From NCBI GenBank assembly GCA_017483985.1, contig JAFUUB010000054.1:1-45845 (forward strand): 45,845 bases of DNA, given 5' to 3'. Shown here piece by piece: positions 8,682 to 15,436 of the stretch (position 1 is the first letter of the stretch; every line of letters begins with the position of its first letter). Source of the stretch: Bacteroidales bacterium. Lineage in GTDB: Bacteria; Bacteroidota; Bacteroidia; Bacteroidales; UBA932. A program made the position numbers and the translations under genes. Under the pieces are notes generated by a model. That model saw only the letters and a list, made by a program, of their open reading frames with translations, did not search any database and was not told the DNA's origin.

Positions 8682-9718
8682 AGCGGGTGTTTGTTTAGAT
8701 AACTGAGAATCTTTCTGGGAAAAGCCGGGCCTTCATAGATGAACCCGGTGTAAACTTCTATCAATGAGGCGCCTGCAGCCAGCATTTCCCGGGCCTGGGC
8801 AGGGGTCATGATACCGCCGGTGCCGACAATCGGCAGTTTACCGCCGGTCTTTTCGGCCAGGTAGCGGACCATTGCGAGGCTTTTTTCAAAAAGCGGTGCG
8901 CCGGACAGGCCGCCGTTGCCGATGGCTTCCACCTTTGCCTGCGGCGTTTGCAGGCCATCCCTCGACCGGGTCGTATTGCAGGCGATGATTCCGTCCACGC
9001 CGTTCCGGAGCGCATAATCGACGATCTCGTCGACCTGGGCATGTCCGATGTCCGGGGAAATCTTGATCAGGATGGGCTTGTACTGGTCCATATTCATCCG
9101 TTTATCGAGGACAACGTCCATGATATCAGACAAATAGGATATATCCTGCAGGCTGGTCAGCCCTTCTACGTTCGGGCAGGAAACATTGATGACAAAGAAA
9201 TCCACGAACTCATACAGCATGGAAAAGGCATAGTCATAATCCCGGCTGACCTGTTCGGGATCGTCGGTAGCCGTATTCTTTGCGATGTTCGCGGCAATCA
9301 GTACTTTCGGATGCTTTTCCTTCAGGTGCCGGATGGCGACCAGAACCCCTTTGTTGTTGATTCCCATCCGGTTGATGAGGGCATGGTCCTTCGTGAGGCG
9401 GAACAGGCGGGGACGGGGATTGCCTTCCTGGAATTTCGGGGTCAGGGAACCGATCTCCACGAAACCGAAGCCGAAATCGGACAGTTCGTTGTAGCACTCC
9501 GCATTCTTATCCAGTCCGCCGGCGAGTCCGAGGGGATTCGGGAAATGCAGTCCGAACACATCCCGTTCGAGCGCCGGATAGCGCCGCTTGAAGAAGAGCC
9601 GGACCAACGGACGTACCAGGGCGTAGGTGCGGGATTTCTTGAGGACGTTGATGATCATCTTGTGGGCCGACTCGGCGTTGAGACGGAACAGGATCGGCCG
9701 GATGAAGTACTTGTACAT
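8678..9718 (-). CDS. pyrD: Dihydroorotate dehydrogenase (quinone), class 2
   Basis: 346 residues. Oxidises dihydroorotate to orotate with FMN and passes electrons to quinone (pyrimidine synthesis, inner membrane). The N-terminus MYKYFIRPILFRLNAESAHK is the membrane-associating helix of class 2 enzymes. FMN-site blocks: GLAGGLDKNAE, EIGSLTP, NRMGINNKG, and GTGGI near the end. The catalytic-base block reads NVSCPNVEG, with Cys181 where typical class 2 enzymes have Ser. The start was set at the ATG at 9716-9718, because the upstream in-frame TTG at 9742 overlaps a good promoter -7 box and would add residues absent from the family. The stop overlaps cinA by 4 bp. Confidence 0.95.
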   Translation of the reverse strand: MYKYFIRPILFRLNAESAHKMIINVLKKSRTYALVRPLVRLFFKRRYPALERDVFGLHFPNPLGLAGGLDKNAECYNELSDFGFGFVEIGSLTPKFQEGNPRPRLFRLTKDHALINRMGINNKGVLVAIRHLKEKHPKVLIAANIAKNTATDDPEQVSRDYDYAFSMLYEFVDFFVINVSCPNVEGLTSLQDISYLSDIMDVVLDKRMNMDQYKPILIKISPDIGHAQVDEIVDYALRNGVDGIIACNTTRSRDGLQTPQAKVEAIGNGGLSGAPLFEKSLAMVRYLAEKTGGKLPIVGTGGIMTPAQAREMLAAGASLIEVYTGFIYEGPAFPRKILSYLNKHPL

Positions 9719-9739
9719 GTCTGCAGGGTTTAGACCGTA

Positions 9740-9771
9740 CAAAGGTAAGAAATCTATCAGACTTCTGGCAA
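9740..9771 (-). promoter_or_regulatory. Bacteroidetes-type promoter for pyrD-cinA
   Basis: On the minus strand TTG (9769-9771), 21 bp, then TACCTTTG (9740-9747), matching TAnnTTTG. It sits 21 bp before the pyrD ATG and overlaps the 3' end of the regulator gene, so pyrD-cinA can be transcribed separately from it. Confidence 0.6.
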
Positions 9772-10200
9772 TTCCTGAAAAGTATTATCATCGAAAAAGA
9801 CGATAATTTTCGTGATTTTTCGCTGATTATCAGCCTTTTGAGGAGTAATTTCGGGGGACACTTTCATCTCCGTGGCTGCCGGATCCGCGTCCAGTGCTGC
9901 AGGAGGCATGGGAATCGGCTCTTCTCGCGGGGGAATCGAGAAGAGGTCCGGCGCGGTTTCGTCGGGAACGGGGGCCGGGTAAGCGGACGGCTCCTTGTAC
10001 ATCTTGCCTTTCCCTGCCAGAAGCCATTCCATGTTCAGGCGGGGGTAGTGCTGCATCATGCCCGTCAGGAAATCATAGCTGGGTTTGTTGCGTCCGGCGA
10101 GAATGTGGGACACACTAGCGCGCGCTACGCCGATCGTATCGGCGAATTCCGCCTGGCTGATGTTTTCAGCGGATAGGAACTGTTCCAGTCTGTTGTTCAT
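9757..10200 (-). CDS. XRE-family helix-turn-helix regulator with conserved C-terminal tail
   Basis: 147 residues with the start at the ATG 10198-10200. The N-terminal 65 residues are a Cro/C1-type HTH: SQAEFADTIGVARASVSHIL contains both helices. A Pro-rich, low-complexity middle (about 70-120) follows, then a short tail KITKIIVFFDDNTFQELPEV predicted as a beta hairpin. From memory, Bacteroidetes XRE proteins with this layout are common and uncharacterised. The promoter lies 20 bp upstream. An upstream TTG at 10251 is in frame but falls inside the -33 box, so it is rejected. The DNA targets are unknown; the dyads at 10535-10578 are candidates. Confidence 0.85.
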   Translation of the reverse strand: MNNRLEQFLSAENISQAEFADTIGVARASVSHILAGRNKPSYDFLTGMMQHYPRLNMEWLLAGKGKMYKEPSAYPAPVPDETAPDLFSIPPREEPIPMPPAALDADPAATEMKVSPEITPQKADNQRKITKIIVFFDDNTFQELPEV

Positions 10201-10220
10201 TTTTCTGACGAGTCTTTTTA

Positions 10221-10252
10221 CAAATGTAGCAATTTGTTTTGGAACCGCCAAA
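10221..10252 (-). promoter_or_regulatory. Bacteroidetes-type promoter for the XRE regulator
   Basis: On the minus strand TTTG (10249-10252), 20 bp, then TACATTTG (10221-10228): an exact match to TTTG-N20-TAnnTTTG. It lies 20 bp before the ATG, giving a very short leader. Confidence 0.7.
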
Positions 10253-10663
10253 GCACCTTGGTGGACAGTACGGGTGAGGGGAGGGGATTCCTGAAGGGGT
10301 AAAATCGGTAAGTATTAATTCAGATAATATCATATAACTTTCTGAAATAGAGGATTATAATTTATTGATTTATGTATTTCCTGGCTAACTGGCACAGTAT
10401 GAAAATTGAATTTACAAAAATCTTTGATAGTATTGGTTTAGGTCATTCTTTATAAACTAACTGATTATCAGCATTAAACGAATATAACAACATTTCTATA
10501 ATTTTTACTTATTTTACAATAATAAACAAATCTCTTTGTGAATTTACATAATTTGTAAACATAAGTGAATTTCACAAAAGAAGATGAATGAAAATAAATG
10601 TCAATCCAATCCGATGTCGCGGGGAATCCTGCAGCGAGATTTTAGAATTTCTGTGGGATTGTG
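10253..10663. other. AT-rich divergent intergenic region with nested dyads
   Basis: The only stretch over 300 bp without a supported gene. It is clearly AT-rich against GC-rich flanks. It holds TTTGTGAA (10535-10542) facing TTCACAAA (10571-10578); within it TTTACA-5 nt-TGTAAA (10543-10559), and GTGAATTTCAC (10565-10575), a short palindrome. GTGAATTT occurs twice (10538-10545 and 10565-10572). An ORF from ATG 10584 runs in frame into queA, but it is not supported as coding. No RNA gene was recognised. Confidence 0.5.
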
Positions 10664-10671
10664 TAATTTTG
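10664..10671 (+). promoter_or_regulatory. Candidate -7 box for queA
   Basis: TAATTTTG matches TAnnTTTG, 50 bp before the queA ATG. The -33 position shows only a weak TTTAG. It implies a leader of about 45 nt carrying the hairpin at 10680-10699. Confidence 0.45.
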
Positions 10672-10679
10672 TGCGAAAA

Positions 10680-10699
10680 TCAGATTCTCGTGAATCTGA
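10680..10699 (+). promoter_or_regulatory. Hairpin at the expected 5' end of the queA mRNA
   Basis: TCAGATTC (10680-10687), TCGT loop, GAATCTGA (10692-10699): an 8-bp perfect stem with a 4-nt loop, starting about 8 bp after the -7 box. It could be a 5' stabilising hairpin or an operator. No preQ1 aptamer pattern was recognised. Confidence 0.4.
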
Positions 10700-10721
10700 C
10701 GTTTTGATTGAAAGAGAAAGA

Positions 10722-11936
10722 ATGATACCGCAATTAAGGATAGAAGACTACAATTATCCGCTCCCCGACGAAAGGATCGCCAAATATCCGCTTCCGCAGC
10801 GGGATGCGTCCAAACTCCTGGTCTATCGGAAAGGGAGAGTCTCCGAGACGATATTCAGACAGATTCCGGATGAACTTCCGGCCGGCTCCCTGATGGTGTT
10901 CAACGATACCAAGGTGGTTCCGGCCCGTCTGCATTTCCAGCGCCCGACCGGTGCGCACATCGAGATTTTCTGCCTGCAGCCGGAAATGCCCAACGAATAC
11001 AACCTGGCGTTTGCCGCAAGTGACCGCTGCGTGTGGAAATGTGTGATCGGCAATGCCAAGCGGTGGAAATCCGATGTCCTGACCCCGTACCTTCCGCAAG
11101 ACCGCCCGGATGTCGCTGCGATGGGCCTGGAAGCCCGCCTGCTTTCCCGGGACGGACAGACGGGACTCGTGGAGTTCTCCTGGAAGGACGGGAGCCCGTT
11201 CTCCCGGGTGCTGGATCTCTGCGGGTCCGTGCCGATTCCCCCGTATCTGAACCGGGATACGGAGCAGATCGACCTGGAACGCTACCAGACCCTGTATGCC
11301 CACTTCCGCGGTTCGGTCGCCGCGCCTACGGCCGGTCTCCATTTTACGGATGAGGTCCTGGCAAAGATCCGCCAGAAGGGGATTGATACGGAAACGGTGT
11401 GCCTCCATGTCGGTGCGGGGACCTTCCTGCCGGTGAAATCCTCCGAAGTGTCCGGACATCCGATGCACCGGGAACCGTTCGTCGTCAGCAAGGCTTTCTT
11501 GGAACGCCTGCTGGCCGGCCACGGAAAGGTGATCGCGGTCGGAACGACATCCGTCCGGACCTTGGAGTCCCTTTATTATGTGGGAGCGGGCCTTTTGGAA
11601 AACGGCCGGCTCCAGGATGTGGACCAGTGGATGCCGTATGAGCGGGAGTGGACGTTTTCGACGGAAGAGGCCCTGCGCGCGATTGTCTCCTACCTGGATC
11701 GCAACGGGCTGGATGAGTTGAAAGTCGGGACGCGCATCATCATCGTTCCCGGATTCCGCTTCCGGATCGTCGACCTGCTGGTGACCAATTTCCACCAGCC
11801 GGAGAGCACCCTGATCCTGCTGGTCTCCGCCTTCGTCGGCGGGGATTGGAAAACCATCTACCGGTATGCCCTGATGCACGATTTCCGTTTCTTGAGTTAT
11901 GGAGACAGCTCGCTGTTGGAGCGGACCGGCAAATAA
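10722..11936 (+). CDS. queA: S-adenosylmethionine:tRNA ribosyltransferase-isomerase
   Basis: 404 residues. Transfers and isomerises the ribosyl group of SAM to preQ1 in tRNA, making epoxyqueuosine at the wobble base. Blocks seen: YPLPDERIAKYPLPQRDASKLL at the start, FNDTKVVPARL, APTAGLHFT, HVGAGTFLPVK, GTTSVRTLE, TNFHQPESTLILLVSAF. It is longer than the E. coli enzyme (about 356) because of an insert around residues 95-160, usual in Bacteroidetes. The start is the ATG at 10722, where homology begins, after an AAAGAGAAAG purine run; an in-frame ATG at 10584 would add 46 residues and lies upstream of the promoter box. No other queuosine gene is in the window. Confidence 0.95.
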   Translation: MIPQLRIEDYNYPLPDERIAKYPLPQRDASKLLVYRKGRVSETIFRQIPDELPAGSLMVFNDTKVVPARLHFQRPTGAHIEIFCLQPEMPNEYNLAFAASDRCVWKCVIGNAKRWKSDVLTPYLPQDRPDVAAMGLEARLLSRDGQTGLVEFSWKDGSPFSRVLDLCGSVPIPPYLNRDTEQIDLERYQTLYAHFRGSVAAPTAGLHFTDEVLAKIRQKGIDTETVCLHVGAGTFLPVKSSEVSGHPMHREPFVVSKAFLERLLAGHGKVIAVGTTSVRTLESLYYVGAGLLENGRLQDVDQWMPYEREWTFSTEEALRAIVSYLDRNGLDELKVGTRIIIVPGFRFRIVDLLVTNFHQPESTLILLVSAFVGGDWKTIYRYALMHDFRFLSYGDSSLLERTGK

Positions 11937-11938
11937 AA

Positions 11939-11969
11939 TTGCTCGGTTTCCCGTTTTTTCTTAACTTTG
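11939..11969 (+). promoter_or_regulatory. Bacteroidetes-type promoter for the acyltransferase gene
   Basis: TTG (11939-11941), 20 bp, TAACTTTG (11962-11969), starting 2 bp after the queA stop and ending 17 bp before the ATG. Spacing and boxes match the consensus, so the acyltransferase gene can be transcribed independently of queA. Confidence 0.65.
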
Positions 11970-11986
11970 GATGTTATACGTGTACT

Positions 11987-13156
11987 ATGAGTGAACCTAC
12001 CAACGAATTCGATAGCATCAGCCCGTATACCGACGAAGAAGCCGTCAAGGCTTTCGGTATCCTGGCAGAGCATCCCAATGTACCCATCATTTCCAAGACG
12101 TTGTTCCCGGACCAGCCGGAGACGTTGTTGCATGACGTTCTGAAGAGCCTCAAGAGCATCGACGAATTCCAGAAACTGGTCATGAACAAGGCGGTGGAGT
12201 GGGTACTCGAAACTTCCGTCCATAATTTTTCCTACGACGGGATTGAAAACCTGAAGCAACTGGGCGACCGGAAGTTCCTCTGCCTGTCCAACCACCGGGA
12301 CATCATCCTCGATCCGGCGATTACACAGCTGGTGCTCTACCGCAACGGGATTCCGCTGACGGAGATTGCCGTCGGTGACAACCTGTTGAGCAACAAATAT
12401 GTAGAATATCTGATCCGGTCGAACCGGATGATCAAGGTCATCCGCGGCATCAGTGCCCGGACGCTTTACCTCTCCTCCCAGGTGCTTTCCCGGTATATCC
12501 GGACCTGCATCACTTCGGGGAAGAGTTCCATCTGGCTGGCCCAGCGGGAAGGCCGTGCGAAAAACGGTGTGGATATCACCGAACAGGGACTTCTCAAGAT
12601 GCTCGACATGAGCGGACCGGACGATTTCACCTCCAACTTCGAAGCCCTGAACATCGTTCCGCTCAGCATCTCCTATGAGTATGAGCCCTGCGATATCATG
12701 AAGGCGAGGGAAACCCTGATTTCCCGCAGCGAGAAATACGTGAAGGGATCCCGGGAAGACCTGGTGAGCATCATTACCGGCATCCGCCAGCAGAAGGGGA
12801 ACGTACACCTGAACATCGGCGCACCGCTGACGCACGAGGAGATCTATGCCGCTTCCTTCTGCAACAAGAACGACCGTTACCAGGCCATCCGCCATGCGGT
12901 AGACCTGCGGGTCATCGAAGGATACCAGCTGTGGAAAACCAATTATATGGGATATGACCTGGCGAACCAGTGCAGCCGCTATGCCGACCGGTATACTCCG
13001 GAAGAACTGGAACAGTTCAAGGCGTACATCGAGCATCAGCTGGACCAGGTCGAACCGACGCTGGACCGCAGCGAATTACGGGACATCCTCCTGCGCATCT
13101 ACGGCAATCCGGTCCTTTCCAAGGAACAGCTTGCCGCAGAACGCGCTTCTTCCTAG
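11987..13156 (+). CDS. PlsB/PlsC-like glycerolipid acyltransferase
   Basis: 389 residues. Block I is LCLSNHRDIILDPAI, the substrate-acid/His motif of LPLAT acyltransferases; block III is AQREGRAKNG (E-G-x-R type); a later conserved block is LSISYEYEPCD. Such enzymes acylate glycerol-3-phosphate or lysophosphatidate at the inner membrane. The spacing in block I is H-x5-D rather than the textbook H-x4-D, a form I recall from other Bacteroidetes members. The sequence cannot tell whether it acts at sn-1 or sn-2, or on another acceptor. No clear transmembrane helix is seen. The start (ATG 11987) follows a good promoter; the longer frame from 11846 overlaps queA and is rejected. Confidence 0.82.
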   Translation: MSEPTNEFDSISPYTDEEAVKAFGILAEHPNVPIISKTLFPDQPETLLHDVLKSLKSIDEFQKLVMNKAVEWVLETSVHNFSYDGIENLKQLGDRKFLCLSNHRDIILDPAITQLVLYRNGIPLTEIAVGDNLLSNKYVEYLIRSNRMIKVIRGISARTLYLSSQVLSRYIRTCITSGKSSIWLAQREGRAKNGVDITEQGLLKMLDMSGPDDFTSNFEALNIVPLSISYEYEPCDIMKARETLISRSEKYVKGSREDLVSIITGIRQQKGNVHLNIGAPLTHEEIYAASFCNKNDRYQAIRHAVDLRVIEGYQLWKTNYMGYDLANQCSRYADRYTPEELEQFKAYIEHQLDQVEPTLDRSELRDILLRIYGNPVLSKEQLAAERASS

Positions 13157-13178
13157 CCGCCGGGCGGCACCATGACCG

Positions 13179-14459
13179 TCAGAACAGTTTGTCGACGGCC
13201 ATGATGATTTCTTCCGGTTTCAGGTCCGGGCTGAGGACCAGGTCCGGCTCCTTCAGCGTGAATCCCTTGCGGGTCGCATTGAGCATCCCGCCTCCCGTGA
13301 TGTTGAGCATGACGGTTTCGTCCTTGCGTACTTTCCCTTCTTCGAGCGCCTTGGATAGCGCCGCGACGGCCGATGCGGCTGCCGGGAAGATGTCGATCCC
13401 TTCCTGCTGGAAGAACTGCAGCATCCAGTAGACGATCTCGTCGTTGCTGACCTTGAACATGTCTCCGCCGGTCGCCTTCATGGCATCATAGAGTCCGCCG
13501 GCGAGGCTGTATGGCGGTTTCCGGTTGGAAAGGACCTTGGCCAGGATCACTTCCGCCTTGCGCCGGGATTCTTCCGGAGTCAGCGGAAGCAGTTCGCGGG
13601 AGTCCGCCTTCCAGGAATCATACATGATGGTGAACGGGGCGTTCTGACTGGTATAGATCCGCATGGTATTCTTGCCGTAACGGCCGTCTTCGGCGAGGCG
13701 CATGGCGTTCTCCCACGCGGCGATGGCACCGGTTCCGCTGCCCACGGCCTGGAAATAGGCATCCGGGATCCGCCCGATGACTTCGACGGCGGACAGTACC
13801 GTCGTACCCATTCCGTCCCGGCGGGCCACGTTCTTGGCTCCGCCTTCGGCCATGTAGACCGGATTCATGCAAAGCTTTTCACCCAGTGCAATGGCATCAT
13901 AATAGTCTGTTCCCTTGGGGGTTGCGATGACTTTGACGCAATTCCTCAGCGGAGAGACGAACCACAGGTCATGCACGTTGTCCTGCGGGATGCAGATGAC
14001 GACGGGGATGTTGTTGTCCGAGCAGACGCGGGCGAAGGCACGGGCCGTATTGCCGGCGGACTGGACGACGAGGACCCGCTTGTTCTTCCGGGGCAGGCGG
14101 GCGCAGACGGAATAGGCTTCCGTTTCCTTGAAGGAGCAGGTCTCCATCTTGGCACCGATCTTCGGCCAGTAACCGGAGAAGGTGATGTAGAGGTTCTCCA
14201 TGCCCAGCATCTTGGCCAGGCCCTTGCTCTTGTACGTGACCGGGGCGTGGGAATGGCGGAGGGTCCGCTGGATCGGAAGCCAGTCCGCATACCGATACAG
14301 GCCGTTCAATTCTTTCCGGGGATTGAACTGGCGATGTTCATAAACGGCACGGATAAGGGAAGGAGCACTTGCTTCGGGATCGGCGAGGGCCCATCCTTCG
14401 TCGGAAAACAGTCTGCCGGTTCCGACATTCTTGAGCTGGTAGTTGGTGGGTTTGAACAT
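13179..14459 (-). CDS. Probable cysteate synthase (threonine synthase-like PLP enzyme)
   Basis: 426 residues, fold-type II PLP enzyme. The PLP lysine is Lys111 in ETCSFKETEAY. Blocks GGAKNVARRDGMGT and FQAVGSGTGAIAAWE, plus VTYKSKGLAKMLG and FSGYWPKIGAKMETCSF, match the cysteate synthase branch (O-phosphoserine plus sulfite to cysteate) rather than ordinary threonine synthase, whose PLP block is SFKDR. In Bacteroidetes cysteate feeds sulfonolipid (capnine-type) synthesis; in methanogens, coenzyme M. The start is the ATG at 14457-14459; an extended frame to 14627 overlaps the exchanger gene. It follows the CaCA exchanger by 19 bp on the same strand. The other lipid genes of the pathway are not in the window. 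Threonine synthase remains the alternative. Confidence 0.8.
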   Translation of the reverse strand: MFKPTNYQLKNVGTGRLFSDEGWALADPEASAPSLIRAVYEHRQFNPRKELNGLYRYADWLPIQRTLRHSHAPVTYKSKGLAKMLGMENLYITFSGYWPKIGAKMETCSFKETEAYSVCARLPRKNKRVLVVQSAGNTARAFARVCSDNNIPVVICIPQDNVHDLWFVSPLRNCVKVIATPKGTDYYDAIALGEKLCMNPVYMAEGGAKNVARRDGMGTTVLSAVEVIGRIPDAYFQAVGSGTGAIAAWENAMRLAEDGRYGKNTMRIYTSQNAPFTIMYDSWKADSRELLPLTPEESRRKAEVILAKVLSNRKPPYSLAGGLYDAMKATGGDMFKVSNDEIVYWMLQFFQQEGIDIFPAAASAVAALSKALEEGKVRKDETVMLNITGGGMLNATRKGFTLKEPDLVLSPDLKPEEIIMAVDKLF

Positions 14460-14478
14460 GGTATCGATTGTTTTTTGT

Positions 14479-15432
14479 TTACAGGTTGATGCAGAGCCAG
14501 GTAAAATAGGCGGCCTCGCACAGGAGGAAGATGGCTCCGTCAAAGCGGTCGAGCTGGTCTTTCTTGCCCATGAAGGCGCTGGCCAGCAGCAGGAGGGCGC
14601 TGAGCAGCAGGACGCCGGTGTCGACAAGGTTCATGGAACCGAAGGACAGGGGACTGATCAGGGCGGAACCGCCCAGGATCAGCAGAATGTTGAAAATGTT
14701 GGATCCCAGGATATTGCCGAGGGCCAACTGCCCTTTCTTCTTGATGGCAGCCACGATACACGTGGCCAGTTCCGGCATGGAGGTGCCGCCGGCCAGGATG
14801 GTAATCGCAATGAATTTATCGCTGATACCCAGGGCTTTGGCTATAGCCGTCGCAGAGTTGACGAACAGTTGACCGCCGCCGATGAGGCAGCCCAGACCGC
14901 CAATGATCATCAGGGTGGCCAGCCAGGGCTTGATGATTTTTTCTTCGCTTGTCCCGTTGTCCTTTTCCCCGTATTTGAAGCTGAAGAACATGTACAGGGC
15001 GAAAACCGTCAGCAGGATGGCTCCGTCCAGCCGCGTGAGCGTATTGTTCCCGACACCCAGCAACAGGGCGGTCGGTCCCAGCAGCAGGATCAGCAGGGTG
15101 ACGGCCAGGTTCAGCGGAATATCCCGGCGCAGGTTGGCGCGGGTGATGGGCATGGGCATGATGACGGCCGTGATGCCCAGGATCAGCAGGGTGTTGAAAA
15201 TGTTGGAACCGAATACGTTGCCGACGGCGATATCGGCATTGCCATGGATGGCGCCGATGAAACTGACGACCATTTCGGGGGCGGAAGTCCCCATGCCGAC
15301 GATGGTCAGGCCGATGACAAATTCGCTGATGCCGAATTTCCTGGCTACGGAGGAAGCTCCATCGACCAGCCAGTCGGCACCGTAGACGATCAGGCCGAGT
15401 CCGAGGAGGAAAAGGAAAATCTGGAGAGCCAT
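14479..15432 (-). CDS. CaCA-family Na+/Ca2+ (or K+-dependent) exchanger
   Basis: 317-residue inner-membrane protein with about ten helices arranged as two inverted repeats. Each half has the alpha-repeat signature: GMGTSAPEMVVSFIGA with AVGNVFGSNIFNTLLILG, and AGGTSMPELATCIVAA with ALGNILGSNIFNILLILG. The paired acidic residues of both repeats are present. This is the YrbG-like prokaryotic branch that exports Ca2+ against Na+ or H+. It begins 4 bp after the rlmD stop and is followed 19 bp later by the cysteate synthase gene, forming a three-gene leftward operon. Confidence 0.92.
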   Translation of the reverse strand: MALQIFLFLLGLGLIVYGADWLVDGASSVARKFGISEFVIGLTIVGMGTSAPEMVVSFIGAIHGNADIAVGNVFGSNIFNTLLILGITAVIMPMPITRANLRRDIPLNLAVTLLILLLGPTALLLGVGNNTLTRLDGAILLTVFALYMFFSFKYGEKDNGTSEEKIIKPWLATLMIIGGLGCLIGGGQLFVNSATAIAKALGISDKFIAITILAGGTSMPELATCIVAAIKKKGQLALGNILGSNIFNILLILGGSALISPLSFGSMNLVDTGVLLLSALLLLASAFMGKKDQLDRFDGAIFLLCEAAYFTWLCINL

Positions 15433-15436
15433 GGAA

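Noticed and set aside
10584..10721. In-frame 46-codon extension of queA from ATG 10584
   Set aside because: Known QueA N-termini begin at MIPQLRIEDYNYPLP, and a promoter -7 box and hairpin lie inside the extension.
13156..13168. GC-rich inverted repeat GCCGCC-G-GGCGGC after the acyltransferase stop as a terminator
   Set aside because: The one-base loop is too tight and there is no U-run on either strand.
14460..14627. N-terminal extension of the cysteate synthase gene
   Set aside because: It overlaps the exchanger gene and is Ser/Cys/Pro-rich shadow sequence.
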